A stretch of DNA of 64,000 nt from Pseudomonadota bacterium (GCA_003242685.1 QGVD01000002.1:1-64000), one strand, 5' to 3'. Positions 34,955-44,121 are shown, counted from the stretch's first letter. A program made the numbers and translations. Notes: generated from the sequence alone by a model not told the origin.

Positions 34955-35596
34955 TCAGTTGCGGCGCAGTCCCGGAACGCCGGGCATGAGCCCGCGCAGC
35001 GCTCCGTTGCCGAACAGGTTCCCACCCGGCATCGCGCCGTAGCCCTCGGGAAGCTCGAAGAGCTTCGGATCCTGGGGACCGATCTCGAGATTCCGCAGCG
35101 TGATCGTGACTCGCGCCTTCCTGCGCCCTTCCTTCTGCAGCAGATCCATCTTCACGGGCACGCCTTCGGCGGTGACCCACATGAAGCCTCCCGCGCTGCC
35201 GTCCTTGAGCACGAGGCGGTACTTCGTCGTTTCGAAGCCTTCGATCGTCTCGCTGCCCACGGGGTCGATCTGCACGTCCTCCTGCGGACCCGTGCCCGCG
35301 TGCCTGCGCGCCTCGGCGAGATCGAGCTCGCGGTACATGCGCTGGGCAGGCATCAGCATCCAGCCGAGCCGCCTGTCGAGACGCAGGATCGTGACCGACT
35401 CCATGCCGCCCATGTTGATCTCGGACCGGTGCTTCTCGCCGGCGACGAAGACTCTGCCGGTGAAAGCGCCGTCCTCGGTTTCGATGAGGCGGTCGGCGGC
35501 GTACTCGACGGTGAGCTCGGGAAGTCCTCCATTGGCCGCGTTCGCGGCGACCGAGCACAGGATGATCCAGAGCAGCGCAAACAGGCGGATGAGCAC
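34955..35596 (-). CDS. Exported DUF4412/LolA-like beta protein
   Basis: A 213-residue protein with signal peptide (LIRLFALLWIILCSVAANA). It then has a beta-rich domain of LolA/DUF4412 style (FTGRVFVAGEKHRSEIN, MESVTILRLDRRLGWMLMP, TTKYRLVLKDGSAGGFMWV). Proteins of this type bind lipid or sense envelope state. GTG 35596 is chosen for its GGGAG site and fitting signal peptide. First gene of a pair with the helical-repeat protein. Confidence 0.72.
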   Translation of the reverse strand: MLIRLFALLWIILCSVAANAANGGLPELTVEYAADRLIETEDGAFTGRVFVAGEKHRSEINMGGMESVTILRLDRRLGWMLMPAQRMYRELDLAEARRHAGTGPQEDVQIDPVGSETIEGFETTKYRLVLKDGSAGGFMWVTAEGVPVKMDLLQKEGRRKARVTITLRNLEIGPQDPKLFELPEGYGAMPGGNLFGNGALRGLMPGVPGLRRN

Positions 35597-35741
35597 GTGA
35601 TTCTCCCTTCGTTCGGTTGGTGGGTCGGCAGGTCGCGGCCGGCGGCCGTGGCCCATACCGCCTGCATGCGCAGAACGGGGGAAAACCGGCTCATACCGGG
35701 GTCAGGACTTTCATGTTCCCCGGGAGCAGGTGCTACGCGCA

Positions 35742-35768
35742 CCCGGTAACCGCGAACGCGGTACCGGG
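35742..35768 (-). terminator. Hairpin downstream of the CoA-ligase gene
   Basis: The dyad cccggta/taccggg (7 bp) and ccgcg/cgcgg (5 bp) with one bulged base and a 2-base loop lies 59 bp beyond the stop of the minus-strand CoA ligase. No T run was seen. It may separate this operon from the DUF4412-like gene. Confidence 0.4.
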
Positions 35769-35826
35769 GCGCCGGAGATGTGGCGAGGTGAAAGTGCGGT
35801 AGATCCGTGCAGCCGCCGCGGACGCT

Positions 35827-37350
35827 TCAGGTGCGGCGCGACAGCCACATCTCCCGCAGGATGTGCTTCTGGACCTTGCCCGAAGCCGTGCGCGGGATCG
35901 CGTCGGTGAAGACCACGTGCTTCGGCACCTTGTAGCGGGCGAGCCGGCTGTAGCAGAACTCGATCAGCCCGGACTCCGTGAGCTCGACGCCCTGCGCGCG
36001 GACGATGAACGCGCAGCCGACCTCGCCCCAGCGCTCGTCGGGCACACCGACCACGGCCACCTCTGCCACCTGCCTGAGCTCGGTGATCGCGGCTTCCACC
36101 TCGGCCGGATAGACGTTCTCGCCGCCCGAGATGTACATGTCCTTGATGCGGTCCACGAGCGTGTAGCGCCCCTCCGAATCCCGGAACGCCGCGTCACCGG
36201 TCTTGAACCAGCCGTCCTGGAACGCCTTCGCGTTGAGCTCGGGACGCTGCCAGTAACCCGGCGTGACGTTCATGCCGCGGATCCAGATCTCGCCCACCGT
36301 GCCGTCGGGCACGTCGTTGCCGTTCTCGTCGACGATACGGATCTCCGTCGTGAGGAGCGGGTAGCCTGCCGAAGCGGGGTTCGCGCGAATGCGGTCGAGA
36401 TCGCCGACCGGCTGCTGGAGCGAGGAGCCGGTCTCGCTCATGCCCCAGCCGTTCGCCATCATCACGCCGTCGTCGAGCCAGCGCAGGATGTGGGCCTCCG
36501 GATTCGGCGCACCGCCGGTGACGAGGGCGGTGAGCTTCGCGAGACGGGTTCCGTCGAAGCCCGGGAGCTGGCGCATCGACATCGCCATCTGCGGCACGGC
36601 GAAGTAGTGCGTGACGCCGAGCACCGGATCGGTGAGCAGATCGTAGCTCTTCTGCGCGTCGAACTTCTGGTTGATCAGCACCGTCGCGCCCATGAAGAGC
36701 GGCGTGCGCGCGGCGGCGAGCAGCCCCGAGGTGTGGAAGAGCGGCGGGTCGCACAGGAACACACTCTCGCTCGTGACCTTGATGCCGAGCGCGAGATTGA
36801 GCGAGCTCGCGACCGCGTTGAGCTCGGTGACGATCGCGCCCTTCGGGCGGCCCGTCGTTCCCGAGCTGTAGAGAATGGTGATGGGCCGGTTCGGATCGTC
36901 CGCGCGCACCACGCCGAGCCGGTTCGGCTGCGGAGCCGCCGCGATGGCTTCCGCGAGCTCGTTGCGCTTCTCGCTGATGACGATGCACGGCGCGTCGAAC
37001 GAGTCGGGCACGAGATGAAGCAGGCCTTCCTCGGCGACCAGCAGGCGCGGCGTGCAGTCCTCGAGCAGGAACGCGATCTCGGGCGGAGCGAGGCGCCAGT
37101 TGAGCGGCACGAAGATCGCGCCCGTGCGCACGCACGCGAAGTGCACGATCAGCATGTCCACCGAGTTGCGGCTCAGCACCGCGATGCGCTCGCCGCGGAG
37201 CTTCCCTGCCCGCGATTCGAGCACCCAGGTGCAGCGCTCGACGTCGCGGTCGAGCTCGGCATAGGTCCAGCGGCGCGCGGTGGCGACGTCCACCGCCGCG
37301 AGCTTGTTCGGAGTGAAGCGCGCGTAGTGCGCGATGAAATCGAAAACCAT
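35827..37350 (-). CDS. Acyl-CoA synthetase (long-chain/4-coumarate-CoA-ligase type)
   Basis: A 507-residue AMP-forming ligase. The P-loop is ILYSSGTTGRPKGA (near residue 168), the adenine site NGWGMSETGS, the ribose Asp GWFKTGD, the hinge RIKDMYISGGENVYP, and the catalytic Lys is in IPRTASGKVQKH. It is translationally linked to the ammonia-lyase gene: a TTG codon overlaps that gene's TGA and the ATG used here is 9 bases later. By context it probably activates the cinnamate-type acid made by the lyase; fatty acid is the alternative. Confidence 0.85.
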   Translation of the reverse strand: MVFDFIAHYARFTPNKLAAVDVATARRWTYAELDRDVERCTWVLESRAGKLRGERIAVLSRNSVDMLIVHFACVRTGAIFVPLNWRLAPPEIAFLLEDCTPRLLVAEEGLLHLVPDSFDAPCIVISEKRNELAEAIAAAPQPNRLGVVRADDPNRPITILYSSGTTGRPKGAIVTELNAVASSLNLALGIKVTSESVFLCDPPLFHTSGLLAAARTPLFMGATVLINQKFDAQKSYDLLTDPVLGVTHYFAVPQMAMSMRQLPGFDGTRLAKLTALVTGGAPNPEAHILRWLDDGVMMANGWGMSETGSSLQQPVGDLDRIRANPASAGYPLLTTEIRIVDENGNDVPDGTVGEIWIRGMNVTPGYWQRPELNAKAFQDGWFKTGDAAFRDSEGRYTLVDRIKDMYISGGENVYPAEVEAAITELRQVAEVAVVGVPDERWGEVGCAFIVRAQGVELTESGLIEFCYSRLARYKVPKHVVFTDAIPRTASGKVQKHILREMWLSRRT

Positions 37351-37355
37351 CGGAA

Positions 37356-39002
37356 TCAAGGAACTGCCCCCGTACGCAGACTCTCGGCGATGTGAGCGAC
37401 TGTGCTCATGATCGCGCCCCGGCCGGAGATCTGGGCGAGGATGCCTTCGACCTTCGGCTGGATGAATTCGTCAAGATCGTTCCAGTGCAGCGGCCGTGAC
37501 GCATCCGGCTCACCCATGGCCGCCCGGCGCGCGGCTTCGTAGAGCCGCTGTGTCGCCGGCGAGAGCACCGCGCGCGCGTCGTACGTGTCCGCGACGAGCT
37601 TCGCGCGCAGCTCCACGGCCTGCACCGCGCAGATGAGCGCCACGGCGAGGAAGTGCTCCAGCACGTCGAGCTGTTCGCGTGCGAGATTGGCCGCGTTCAT
37701 CGCCTGGCTGTTGATGTTCTGGTTGAACTGCTCGGCGTGGGTGGGGAAGCGGTCGACGATCGACTGACCGTAGAAGCTGATGAGCGGCATCATCTGGTTG
37801 CCGTTCACCTGCAGAGACTTGAAGCCGACGTTCGCCTTGCCCGAGGTGTTGCCGACCAGCGAAGCCGGCAGGCCGTAGCTGAACTCGGGCGTCATCAGCA
37901 GCGCGATCTGCGCGTCCACGTGCTTGGCGAGGAGGCCCATGTGATAGCGCACGCTGTCCATGGCCACACCGGTGTACTGCGCGAGGAAGTTGCCGGTGTG
38001 GAAGATCTCGCCCGTGTCGGGATCGATGAGCGGATTGTCGTTCGCGCTGTTCGCCTCGAGCTCGATCTGCCGCGCGGCAATTATCAGCGCGTCGACGATG
38101 GGCCCAATGTACTGCGGCAGGCAGCGCAGCGAGTAGCGGTCCTGGATGAGCTTGCCGGCGCGGTGCCCGCGCTCGCCCGCAGCCTCGGAGCGCATGAGCT
38201 TCGAGCCTTCGACGAGCGCGCTCATCTGCCGCGCGGTCCACACCTGCCCGGGATGCGGCTTCATCTCGTGGATGAACGGCGCGAAGGTCTGGCTCGTCGA
38301 CAGCATCGCCTGCGCGTAGAGCGCGTGGATCCCCAGAGTGAGCGCGGTGAGATCCATGGCGCGCGCGACCGCGTTCGCCGCGATGCCGGTGCTCACGCCG
38401 GTGCCGTTGTTGAGGGCGAGACCTTCCTTCGGCTCGAGGGCGATGGGCGCGAGCCCGAGCTTGCGCAACGCGGTGTGTGAATCGAGCGTCTCGCCGTTCA
38501 GGTCCACCTTGAACGCCGGGTCGAGGCCGAGGATGGCTCCCGCGATGTAGGAGAACGGCACCAGATCGCCGCTCGCGCCGATGGAGCCGCGCTGATACAC
38601 GTGCGGAATCGCGTTGGCGTTGAGGAAGGTGACGAAGCGCTCGATGATCTCGAGTCGGATGCCCGACGCGCCCTTCATGAGCGAGTTGGCACGCAGGAGC
38701 ATCGCCGCACGCACGTCGGGCGCCGGAAGCCGGGGTCCCGTCGTGCTCTTGTGCTGCCAGACGGCGAGGCGCTGCACCTCGACGAGCAGCTCCGGCCCCA
38801 CGTACTGATCCGCCATGCCCCCGAAGAGCGTCGTGACGCCGTAGATCTGCTCTCCCCGCGCGATCTTCTCCTTGAGCACCCGGCGCGACTTCTCGACCCT
38901 GTCGAGCACCGCCCGGTCGTCCGTGAGGCGTACGGGCTCGCCGCGCGCGACCGCATCGATCGCCGATACCGTGAGCCCCGAGCCGCTGATCGTCACCGTC
39001 AT
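37356..39002 (-). CDS. HAL/PAL/TAL-family aromatic amino-acid ammonia-lyase
   Basis: A 548-residue MIO enzyme. The MIO triad Ala143-Ser144-Gly145 is in GSIGASGDLVPFS, the catalytic Tyr54 in IYGVTTLFGG, and NDNPLIDPDTGEIFHTGNF and FNQNINSQAMNAA complete the active site. The usual G in YG-TTGFG is replaced (TTLFGG). The selectivity pair that is Ser-His in HAL, His-Leu in TAL and Phe-Leu in PAL aligns here to Gln83-His84. It therefore looks like none of the three standard types. It is followed by a CoA ligase in the same operon. ATG 39002. Confidence 0.85.
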   Translation of the reverse strand: MTVTISGSGLTVSAIDAVARGEPVRLTDDRAVLDRVEKSRRVLKEKIARGEQIYGVTTLFGGMADQYVGPELLVEVQRLAVWQHKSTTGPRLPAPDVRAAMLLRANSLMKGASGIRLEIIERFVTFLNANAIPHVYQRGSIGASGDLVPFSYIAGAILGLDPAFKVDLNGETLDSHTALRKLGLAPIALEPKEGLALNNGTGVSTGIAANAVARAMDLTALTLGIHALYAQAMLSTSQTFAPFIHEMKPHPGQVWTARQMSALVEGSKLMRSEAAGERGHRAGKLIQDRYSLRCLPQYIGPIVDALIIAARQIELEANSANDNPLIDPDTGEIFHTGNFLAQYTGVAMDSVRYHMGLLAKHVDAQIALLMTPEFSYGLPASLVGNTSGKANVGFKSLQVNGNQMMPLISFYGQSIVDRFPTHAEQFNQNINSQAMNAANLAREQLDVLEHFLAVALICAVQAVELRAKLVADTYDARAVLSPATQRLYEAARRAAMGEPDASRPLHWNDLDEFIQPKVEGILAQISGRGAIMSTVAHIAESLRTGAVP

Positions 39003-39302
39003 CGGGAAATCCACCCCTTCGAGGAAAGCTCGCAAGTTTACAGCCTGGGGCGTTGCCGGCACACGGCCGAGACGTCCCGTGGAACTCCCCCAGCGGCATG
39101 CCGTTGATCGGATGGTTCGGACCGCCATCCGGGATCTCCGCAGGGCGCGCCCGGCAGGCGTGCCGGCGGGGCCACTGGCCGCGATCCGCCCGGTTCCGGT
39201 GCGTGGCCGGCAGGACGCCCGGGGGGCGAGCAGCGCCGCGAACCGCAGGGGCAACCTCGCCGCCGGAGCCCCTCTTCTTTGCTCCGCAGGACGGACATCG
39301 CC
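39003..39302. other. Divergent promoter region, no gene seen
   Basis: A 300-bp spacer between the ammonia-lyase (minus) and the aldehyde dehydrogenase (plus). It must carry both promoters. I saw no clear operator dyad or coding frame with RBS support. Confidence 0.5.
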
Positions 39303-40724
39303 ATGAGCTTCACCTCGATCGACCCCGCGACCGGTGAGACCCTCGCGAGCTACGAGGAAACCGCGCCAGAGGCCGTAGACCGGACGATCGAGTCGGCACA
39401 CCGCGCCTTCGGAGCGTGGCGGTACGAGAGCTTCCCGAACCGTGCGGGGCCGATGCGCGCGGCGGCTCGGATCCTGCGCGAGCGGGCGAGTGAGTTCGCG
39501 CGGCTGATGGCCGAGGAGATGGGCAAGCCGGTCAGGGACGGGGTCGCAGAGGTGCAGAAATGCGCCCTGTGCTGCGAGTACTTCGCCGAGCACGCCGGAC
39601 GATTCCTCGCGCGGGAAACGGTCGACATCGGTGCAGCCCGCAGCTTCGTCAGCTTCCAGCCGCTCGGCGTGATCCTCGCCGTCATGCCGTGGAACTTCCC
39701 CTTCTGGCAGGTTTTCCGCTTCGCCGCGCCCGCGCTGATGGCGGGCAATGCGGCGGTGCTGAAGCACGCGTCGAACGTGCCCGGCTGCGCGCTGGCGATC
39801 GGCGAAGTCTTCCGTTCGGCGGGCTTCCCCGAAGGGCTCTTCGGTGTCGTGCTCGTCGGATCGAACAGGGTGGATTCCATCATCGAGGACGCGCGCATCC
39901 GTGCGGTGACGCTCACCGGCAGTGTCGAGGCGGGCCGCGCAGTCGCCCGCAAGGCCGGCGAGATGCTGAAGAAGACGGTGCTCGAGCTCGGAGGAAGCGA
40001 CGCGTACCTCGTGCTCGAGGACGCGGACCTCGAATCCGCTGCCGTGCTGAGTGCCCGTGGCCGGCTCGTGAATTCGGGCCAGAGCTGCGTCGCGGCCAAG
40101 CGCTTCGTCGTCGTCGAGAAGCTCCGGCCGCGCTTCGAGGAGCTTCTGGTCGAGCACATGCGCGCCGCGAAGGTCGGCGATCCGAAGTCCGAAGACACCG
40201 AAGTCGGTCCGCTCGCGCGAAAGGATCTGCGCGATGCATTGCACGCGCAGGTGGAGCGCAGCATCGCGGCCGGCGCGCGCTGTCTCACGGGCGGAAAGAT
40301 TCCGGAGGGTCCGGGCGCGTTCTACCCGCCCACCGTCCTCACGAACGTCCGCCGCGGGATGCCCGCATACGACGAGGAGCTGTTCGGGCCCGTCGCCGCG
40401 GTGATCTCCGCGAAAGATGAGAGATCCGCCGTCGAGATCGCGAACGATTCGATCTTCGGTCTCGGCGGCGGAATCTTCTCGCGCGATCTCGATCGCGCCG
40501 AACGGCTCGCCGAGACGGAGATCGACACGGGATCAGTGTTCGTGAACGCGACCGTGCAGTCGAATCCGAAGCTGCCCTTCGGCGGCGTCAAGGCGAGCGG
40601 CTACGGCCGCGAGCTCTCGCACCACGGCATCAGGGAGTTCGTGAACATCAAGACGATCGTGATCGAGGAAGCGGGCGCGAAGGATTCAGGAATGGAAGCC
40701 CGACGGCAGGGCCGCACCGAATGA
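39303..40724 (+). CDS. NAD(P)-dependent aldehyde dehydrogenase (succinate-semialdehyde dehydrogenase-like)
   Basis: A 473-residue ALDH. Catalytic Cys262 (NSGQSCVAAKR) and general base Glu228 (LELGGSDAYLV) are present, with the PWNFPFWQVFR oxyanion/cofactor region. The opening FTSIDPATGETLASY and the GGVKASGYGRELS end match short-chain semialdehyde dehydrogenases (GabD/Sad type). ATG 39303 lies inside a slightly longer frame. It is divergent from the lyase/ligase operon; a shared aromatic or amino-acid role is possible but unproven. Confidence 0.88.
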   Translation: MSFTSIDPATGETLASYEETAPEAVDRTIESAHRAFGAWRYESFPNRAGPMRAAARILRERASEFARLMAEEMGKPVRDGVAEVQKCALCCEYFAEHAGRFLARETVDIGAARSFVSFQPLGVILAVMPWNFPFWQVFRFAAPALMAGNAAVLKHASNVPGCALAIGEVFRSAGFPEGLFGVVLVGSNRVDSIIEDARIRAVTLTGSVEAGRAVARKAGEMLKKTVLELGGSDAYLVLEDADLESAAVLSARGRLVNSGQSCVAAKRFVVVEKLRPRFEELLVEHMRAAKVGDPKSEDTEVGPLARKDLRDALHAQVERSIAAGARCLTGGKIPEGPGAFYPPTVLTNVRRGMPAYDEELFGPVAAVISAKDERSAVEIANDSIFGLGGGIFSRDLDRAERLAETEIDTGSVFVNATVQSNPKLPFGGVKASGYGRELSHHGIREFVNIKTIVIEEAGAKDSGMEARRQGRTE

Positions 40725-40769
40725 AGCGCCCGCACGGCACGGAGGTCTCTGCGGTGCACGTTGCACGCC

Positions 40770-41705
40770 TCATGAGCGGGTGCGCGGCAGGCGCTGAGCC
40801 TGCCCGAGCTCGCGGGGCGGATCGGGAACACCCTCATCCATCGCGCGGCGGACGGTGAACTCGCGCGCGCCGCGCACGCCATCGAGCGCACGCCATGCGA
40901 TCGGCAACGCGACGGGCGCGCCTTCCTTCGCGCGCGTGGAGTACGGCGCGATCGCCGTGATGCCGCGCTGGTTGCGCACATAGTCGAGGTAGATCCGTCC
41001 GGGGCGATCCACCTTGGCGCTGCCCGCCGTGAAGCGCGCCGGCTCCGCGTGCTCGAGCGAAGTCGCGAGTCCCTTCGCGTACTCGCTCACCGCTTTCCAC
41101 GTCGTCGGCTCGAGTGTGGCCACGACGTGAATGCCCTTGCCGCCCGTGAGCATGGGCCAGGAAGCGATGCCGTCCTTCGAGAGACGCTCGTGCACGAGCC
41201 GTGCGGCGTCGATCACCTCGGTGAAGGGCAGCTCCGGATCGGGGTCCAGATCGATCACGAGCCTGTCCGGATTCTCGAGTGAGCCCTCCCGCGAGCCCCA
41301 GCCGTGCAGCTCGAGCGCGCCGATCTGCACGCAGGCGAGGACGCCGGCGAGATCGTCGACGAAGAAATGATCCGTCGTCCTGCCCGAGGTCTCCCGGAGC
41401 CGCACGCGGCGCACTGCCCGCGGAATGCCTTTCGCGTGATGCTGCTGCACGAAGCAGCTTTCTCCCACGCCGCGCGGGCAGCGGATGAGCGTGAGCGGCC
41501 GACCGCGCAGCTGCGGCAGCATGCGCTCGGCGATTCGCTCGTAATAGTCGGCGAGATCGCGCTTCGTGATTCCGACGTCCGGGTACTGCAGGCGCCCGGG
41601 ACTCGTGATCCTGACGCCGTGGCGAACGATTGCGCCTCCCGCGCGTGGGATTCGCGAGCCCCGCGGCCCGTCTCGCGACGGAGTCGATTCCCGCGCGACC
41701 GGCAT
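40770..41705 (-). CDS. ligD: Stand-alone LigD polymerase (primase-like) domain protein
   Basis: A 311-residue protein equal to the PolDom of bacterial NHEJ ligase LigD. Metal-binding Asp152 and Asp154 are in VIDLDPDPELP; TGGKGIHVV holds the conserved His. The TDHFFVDDLAGVLACVQIGALE segment and the LDYVRNQRG-TAIAPYSTRA end are standard. The domain adds ribo- or deoxynucleotides at broken ends. No ligase, phosphoesterase or Ku gene is adjacent in this window. It is 17 bp downstream of the BON-SRPBCC gene. Confidence 0.9.
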   Translation of the reverse strand: MPVARESTPSRDGPRGSRIPRAGGAIVRHGVRITSPGRLQYPDVGITKRDLADYYERIAERMLPQLRGRPLTLIRCPRGVGESCFVQQHHAKGIPRAVRRVRLRETSGRTTDHFFVDDLAGVLACVQIGALELHGWGSREGSLENPDRLVIDLDPDPELPFTEVIDAARLVHERLSKDGIASWPMLTGGKGIHVVATLEPTTWKAVSEYAKGLATSLEHAEPARFTAGSAKVDRPGRIYLDYVRNQRGITAIAPYSTRAKEGAPVALPIAWRALDGVRGAREFTVRRAMDEGVPDPPRELGQAQRLPRTRS

Positions 41706-41722
41706 GGCGCAGGTGGCCGCCG

Positions 41723-42961
41723 TCAGTGCAGCGGCTCGCCTCCGTCGAGCTGCCTCTGCGCTTCGGGCGGCGGTGCCTCCCCGGCAGTCTCCCGGACGGC
41801 CTCCGCGGGTCTGATGGTCGGGATTTCCGCGGCCCCCCGCCGCGCGGCATCGTGCGGGACTCGTCCCGTCTCGATGAACGTCTTGAGGCGCACGAGATCC
41901 TGCTCGAGCCTGCTCTTCGGATCCGTGCCGAGGAGCCGCGCCACGGCGTGACCCAGCATGCCGGCCAGCGGGTTGTAGCTCATGCGGATGTCGAGCCGTG
42001 TTCCGCCGTTCTCGGGCGTGAAACGCACGATGCCCGCGTGTCGCACGGGTGCGTTCCGTACCGTGCGCCAGGCGATCAGCCGGTTGGGCTCAAAGGCCGA
42101 CAGCTCCGAGTCCCATTCGACGGTGGTACCTGCCGGGCCGAGCACACGCCAGCGCCAGCGCCCGTCGGGATGGCGGCGGACGCTGAGCACGCTGCGCATG
42201 AAGAGCGGATAGCTCTCGCAGCGCTCGAGCGTGCCGAACACCTGATCGACCGGCGCCTTCACGTGGATGGTCTTGCGGATGTCGATGGCACGCCGGCCCG
42301 CGGCGCCGGCGATCCGCCTGAGCGGCATGTTCGTGAGGCTCCGTACGAGGAGTGCGCCACCTGCCAGCGTGCCTGCAAGTCCCAGCGGTCCGCCGCGGAT
42401 GCCGCGCAGCGCGAGCGCACCGCCCGTGATCGTCGCCAGGAGCCTCGCGGCCGGTGTCCAGTTCTCCTGCAGCAGCTCGAAGCGCCGCGGCTGGCGCGGC
42501 CGTCCACCCTGCAGCGCCGGCACACCTCGCGCACTCAGGTGAACGCTGAGGCGATCCTCGACCGCGCGCACACCGCGCACCGCACGTACGGCGCGCATGA
42601 GCTGCGGGACTTCGTGCGCCAGAATGGGCCCGCTCAGCGACACACAGCCCGCCGTCACCTGCACGTCGATCGCTCCCGGATGCGATACCACGCGGCCGAG
42701 CGCCGAGCGCACGCGTTCCACGAGCACTGCATCGGGCACCTCCCGGGATTCGAAGATCGAGCGTGTCCGTGCGGCGAGTCCCTCGAGCCGGTTGGCGAGG
42801 TCCCGTCCTGCCACGTCCATTCCGTGGCGCGCATCGTGTGCCGTGGCCACGAGCCGGTCACGCAGCCTTGCCCGGCGACGCCGGCCGCTCGTGGGATCGA
42901 ACCAGTACATGGCCGCGGCGGCGAGCAGCGCACCGCCCAGACATCGCATAGGCGAAGCCAT
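41723..42961 (-). CDS. BON domain-SRPBCC membrane protein
   Basis: A 412-residue protein with three parts: an N-terminal hydrophobic segment (CLGGALLAAAAMYWFDP), a BON-like domain (~residues 75-145; ALGRVVSHPGAIDVQV, GCVSLSGPILAHEV), then short Gly-rich helices (LLATITGGALALRGI) and a SRPBCC/polyketide-cyclase-like domain (~230-370; KTIHVKAPVDQVFGTLERCESYP, NPLAGMLGHAVARLLG). ATG 42961 is preferred for GAGAGGGGG ahead; GTG 42967 is possible. It is the upstream gene of the LigD PolDom pair. Function unknown; membrane-linked ligand binding is inferred. Confidence 0.8.
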   Translation of the reverse strand: MASPMRCLGGALLAAAAMYWFDPTSGRRRRARLRDRLVATAHDARHGMDVAGRDLANRLEGLAARTRSIFESREVPDAVLVERVRSALGRVVSHPGAIDVQVTAGCVSLSGPILAHEVPQLMRAVRAVRGVRAVEDRLSVHLSARGVPALQGGRPRQPRRFELLQENWTPAARLLATITGGALALRGIRGGPLGLAGTLAGGALLVRSLTNMPLRRIAGAAGRRAIDIRKTIHVKAPVDQVFGTLERCESYPLFMRSVLSVRRHPDGRWRWRVLGPAGTTVEWDSELSAFEPNRLIAWRTVRNAPVRHAGIVRFTPENGGTRLDIRMSYNPLAGMLGHAVARLLGTDPKSRLEQDLVRLKTFIETGRVPHDAARRGAAEIPTIRPAEAVRETAGEAPPPEAQRQLDGGEPLH

Positions 42962-43049
42962 AGGCACCCCCTCTCACATGAATGATTGATGTCGATCCGT
43001 CCATCGACCAGCAAAGCGCGCACCCGCCGGTCACGGGCGGACCGGTGAA

Positions 43050-43222
43050 CGGAATTGCGCCAAGCTCGGCCGCCACGGCAACGATCACGCTGTCGAGCGT
43101 ATGGACGTGACCGATCACGCGCAGAGCGACGCGAATCGAGCGCGATGCGCCTCCTCACCGCGGACCTCGAGCACGAAGGGATCACGGTCGTCATGTTCCA
43201 TCCGGGCGGCGTGCCCTGGTGA
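43050..43222 (+). pseudogene. Remnant of a short-chain dehydrogenase/reductase gene
   Basis: Two SDR fragments lie in different frames with the catalytic middle missing. The first is AKLGRHG followed by MDVTDHAQ at ~43101, resembling the LDVTD strand 3 region. The second is MRLLTADLEHEGITVV, MFHPGG, ending at TGA 43220, the part after the YxxxK helix. No start or Rossmann motif remains. Reads as a decayed, deleted gene. Confidence 0.45.
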
Positions 43223-43281
43223 GCCGGCGCGGGCCGGAAGCTTGCTGGCGTGAGCGACGAAGACTCACGAAGAATGCGCTG

Positions 43282-44121
43282 ATGGAAGCCTTCGTCACGT
43301 CCGCAGCCGGTGTCCGCAGTCCCCGCATCCTCTACGGCACGGCCTGGAAGAAGGAGCGGACCGCGCAACTCGTCACGACGGCGCTCGAAACCGGCTTCCG
43401 CGGCATCGACACCGCGTGCCAGCCGCGCCACTACGACGAGCCCGGCGTCGGCGCGGGAATCGCTGCGGCTCTCGGCCCCGATCTCGATCGAGGCGATCTC
43501 TACCTGCAGACCAAGTTCACGCCGCCGGGCGGTCACGACCCGCAGCGCATTCCCTACGATCCCGGCGCGCCGCTCCCCGAGCAGGTGCTCGAGTCCTGCG
43601 AAGTGTCGCTGCGCAATCTCCGCACGGACTATCTCGACTGTCTGATCCTGCACTCGCCGCTGCCGACGCTGCGCCAGACCTTCGAGGCCTGGTACGCAAT
43701 GGAATCGCTCGTGAAGGACGGGCGCGTCCGCCAGCTCGGCATCAGCAACTGCTACCGGCTCGACCTGCTCCAGGCGCTCTGCGAAGGCGCGCACGTCAAG
43801 CCGGCCGTGGTGCAGAACCGCTTCTACGAGCAGACGCGCTACGACCGGGACATCCGCGCCTGGTGCCGGCGGCAGAACGTCATCTACCAGAGCTTCTGGA
43901 CACTCACTGCCAACCCGCACGTGCTCGCGAGCGATGCGGTGCAGGCGCTCGCGGCGAAGCACCGCCGGACCGCGCCGCAGATCCTCTTCCGCTATCTCAC
44001 GCAGATCGGCGTCGTGCCGCTCACCGGCACGAGCTCAGTGCAGCACATGCGCGAGGACCTCGCGATCTTCGAGTTCACGCTCACCGACGAAGAGCTCGCC
44101 GCGATGGACGCGCTCTTCTGA
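43282..44121 (+). CDS. Aldo/keto reductase
   Basis: A 279-residue AKR. Catalytic residues are visible as Asp in FRGIDTACQPRHY, Tyr in RHYDE, Lys in LQTKFTP and His in LILHSP. Substrate loops are short. The C-terminal TGTSSVQHMREDLAIFEF holds the NADP pyrophosphate site. The start at 43282 is chosen because the preceding frame has no homology. Not closely similar to the other AKR at 16.8 kb. Substrate unknown. Confidence 0.9.
   Translation: MEAFVTSAAGVRSPRILYGTAWKKERTAQLVTTALETGFRGIDTACQPRHYDEPGVGAGIAAALGPDLDRGDLYLQTKFTPPGGHDPQRIPYDPGAPLPEQVLESCEVSLRNLRTDYLDCLILHSPLPTLRQTFEAWYAMESLVKDGRVRQLGISNCYRLDLLQALCEGAHVKPAVVQNRFYEQTRYDRDIRAWCRRQNVIYQSFWTLTANPHVLASDAVQALAAKHRRTAPQILFRYLTQIGVVPLTGTSSVQHMREDLAIFEFTLTDEELAAMDALF

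Noticed and set aside
39003..40244. Possible N-terminal extension of the ammonia-lyase (frame open to 40244)
   Set aside because: The extension runs antisense to the aldehyde dehydrogenase and has no similarity to lyases. ATG 39002 gives the normal N-terminus.
40834..41850. Alternative 338-codon minus frame overlapping the LigD polymerase gene
   Set aside because: It is an Arg-rich shift of the true frame. The catalytic DLDPD and other PolDom motifs are only in the frame ending at 40770.
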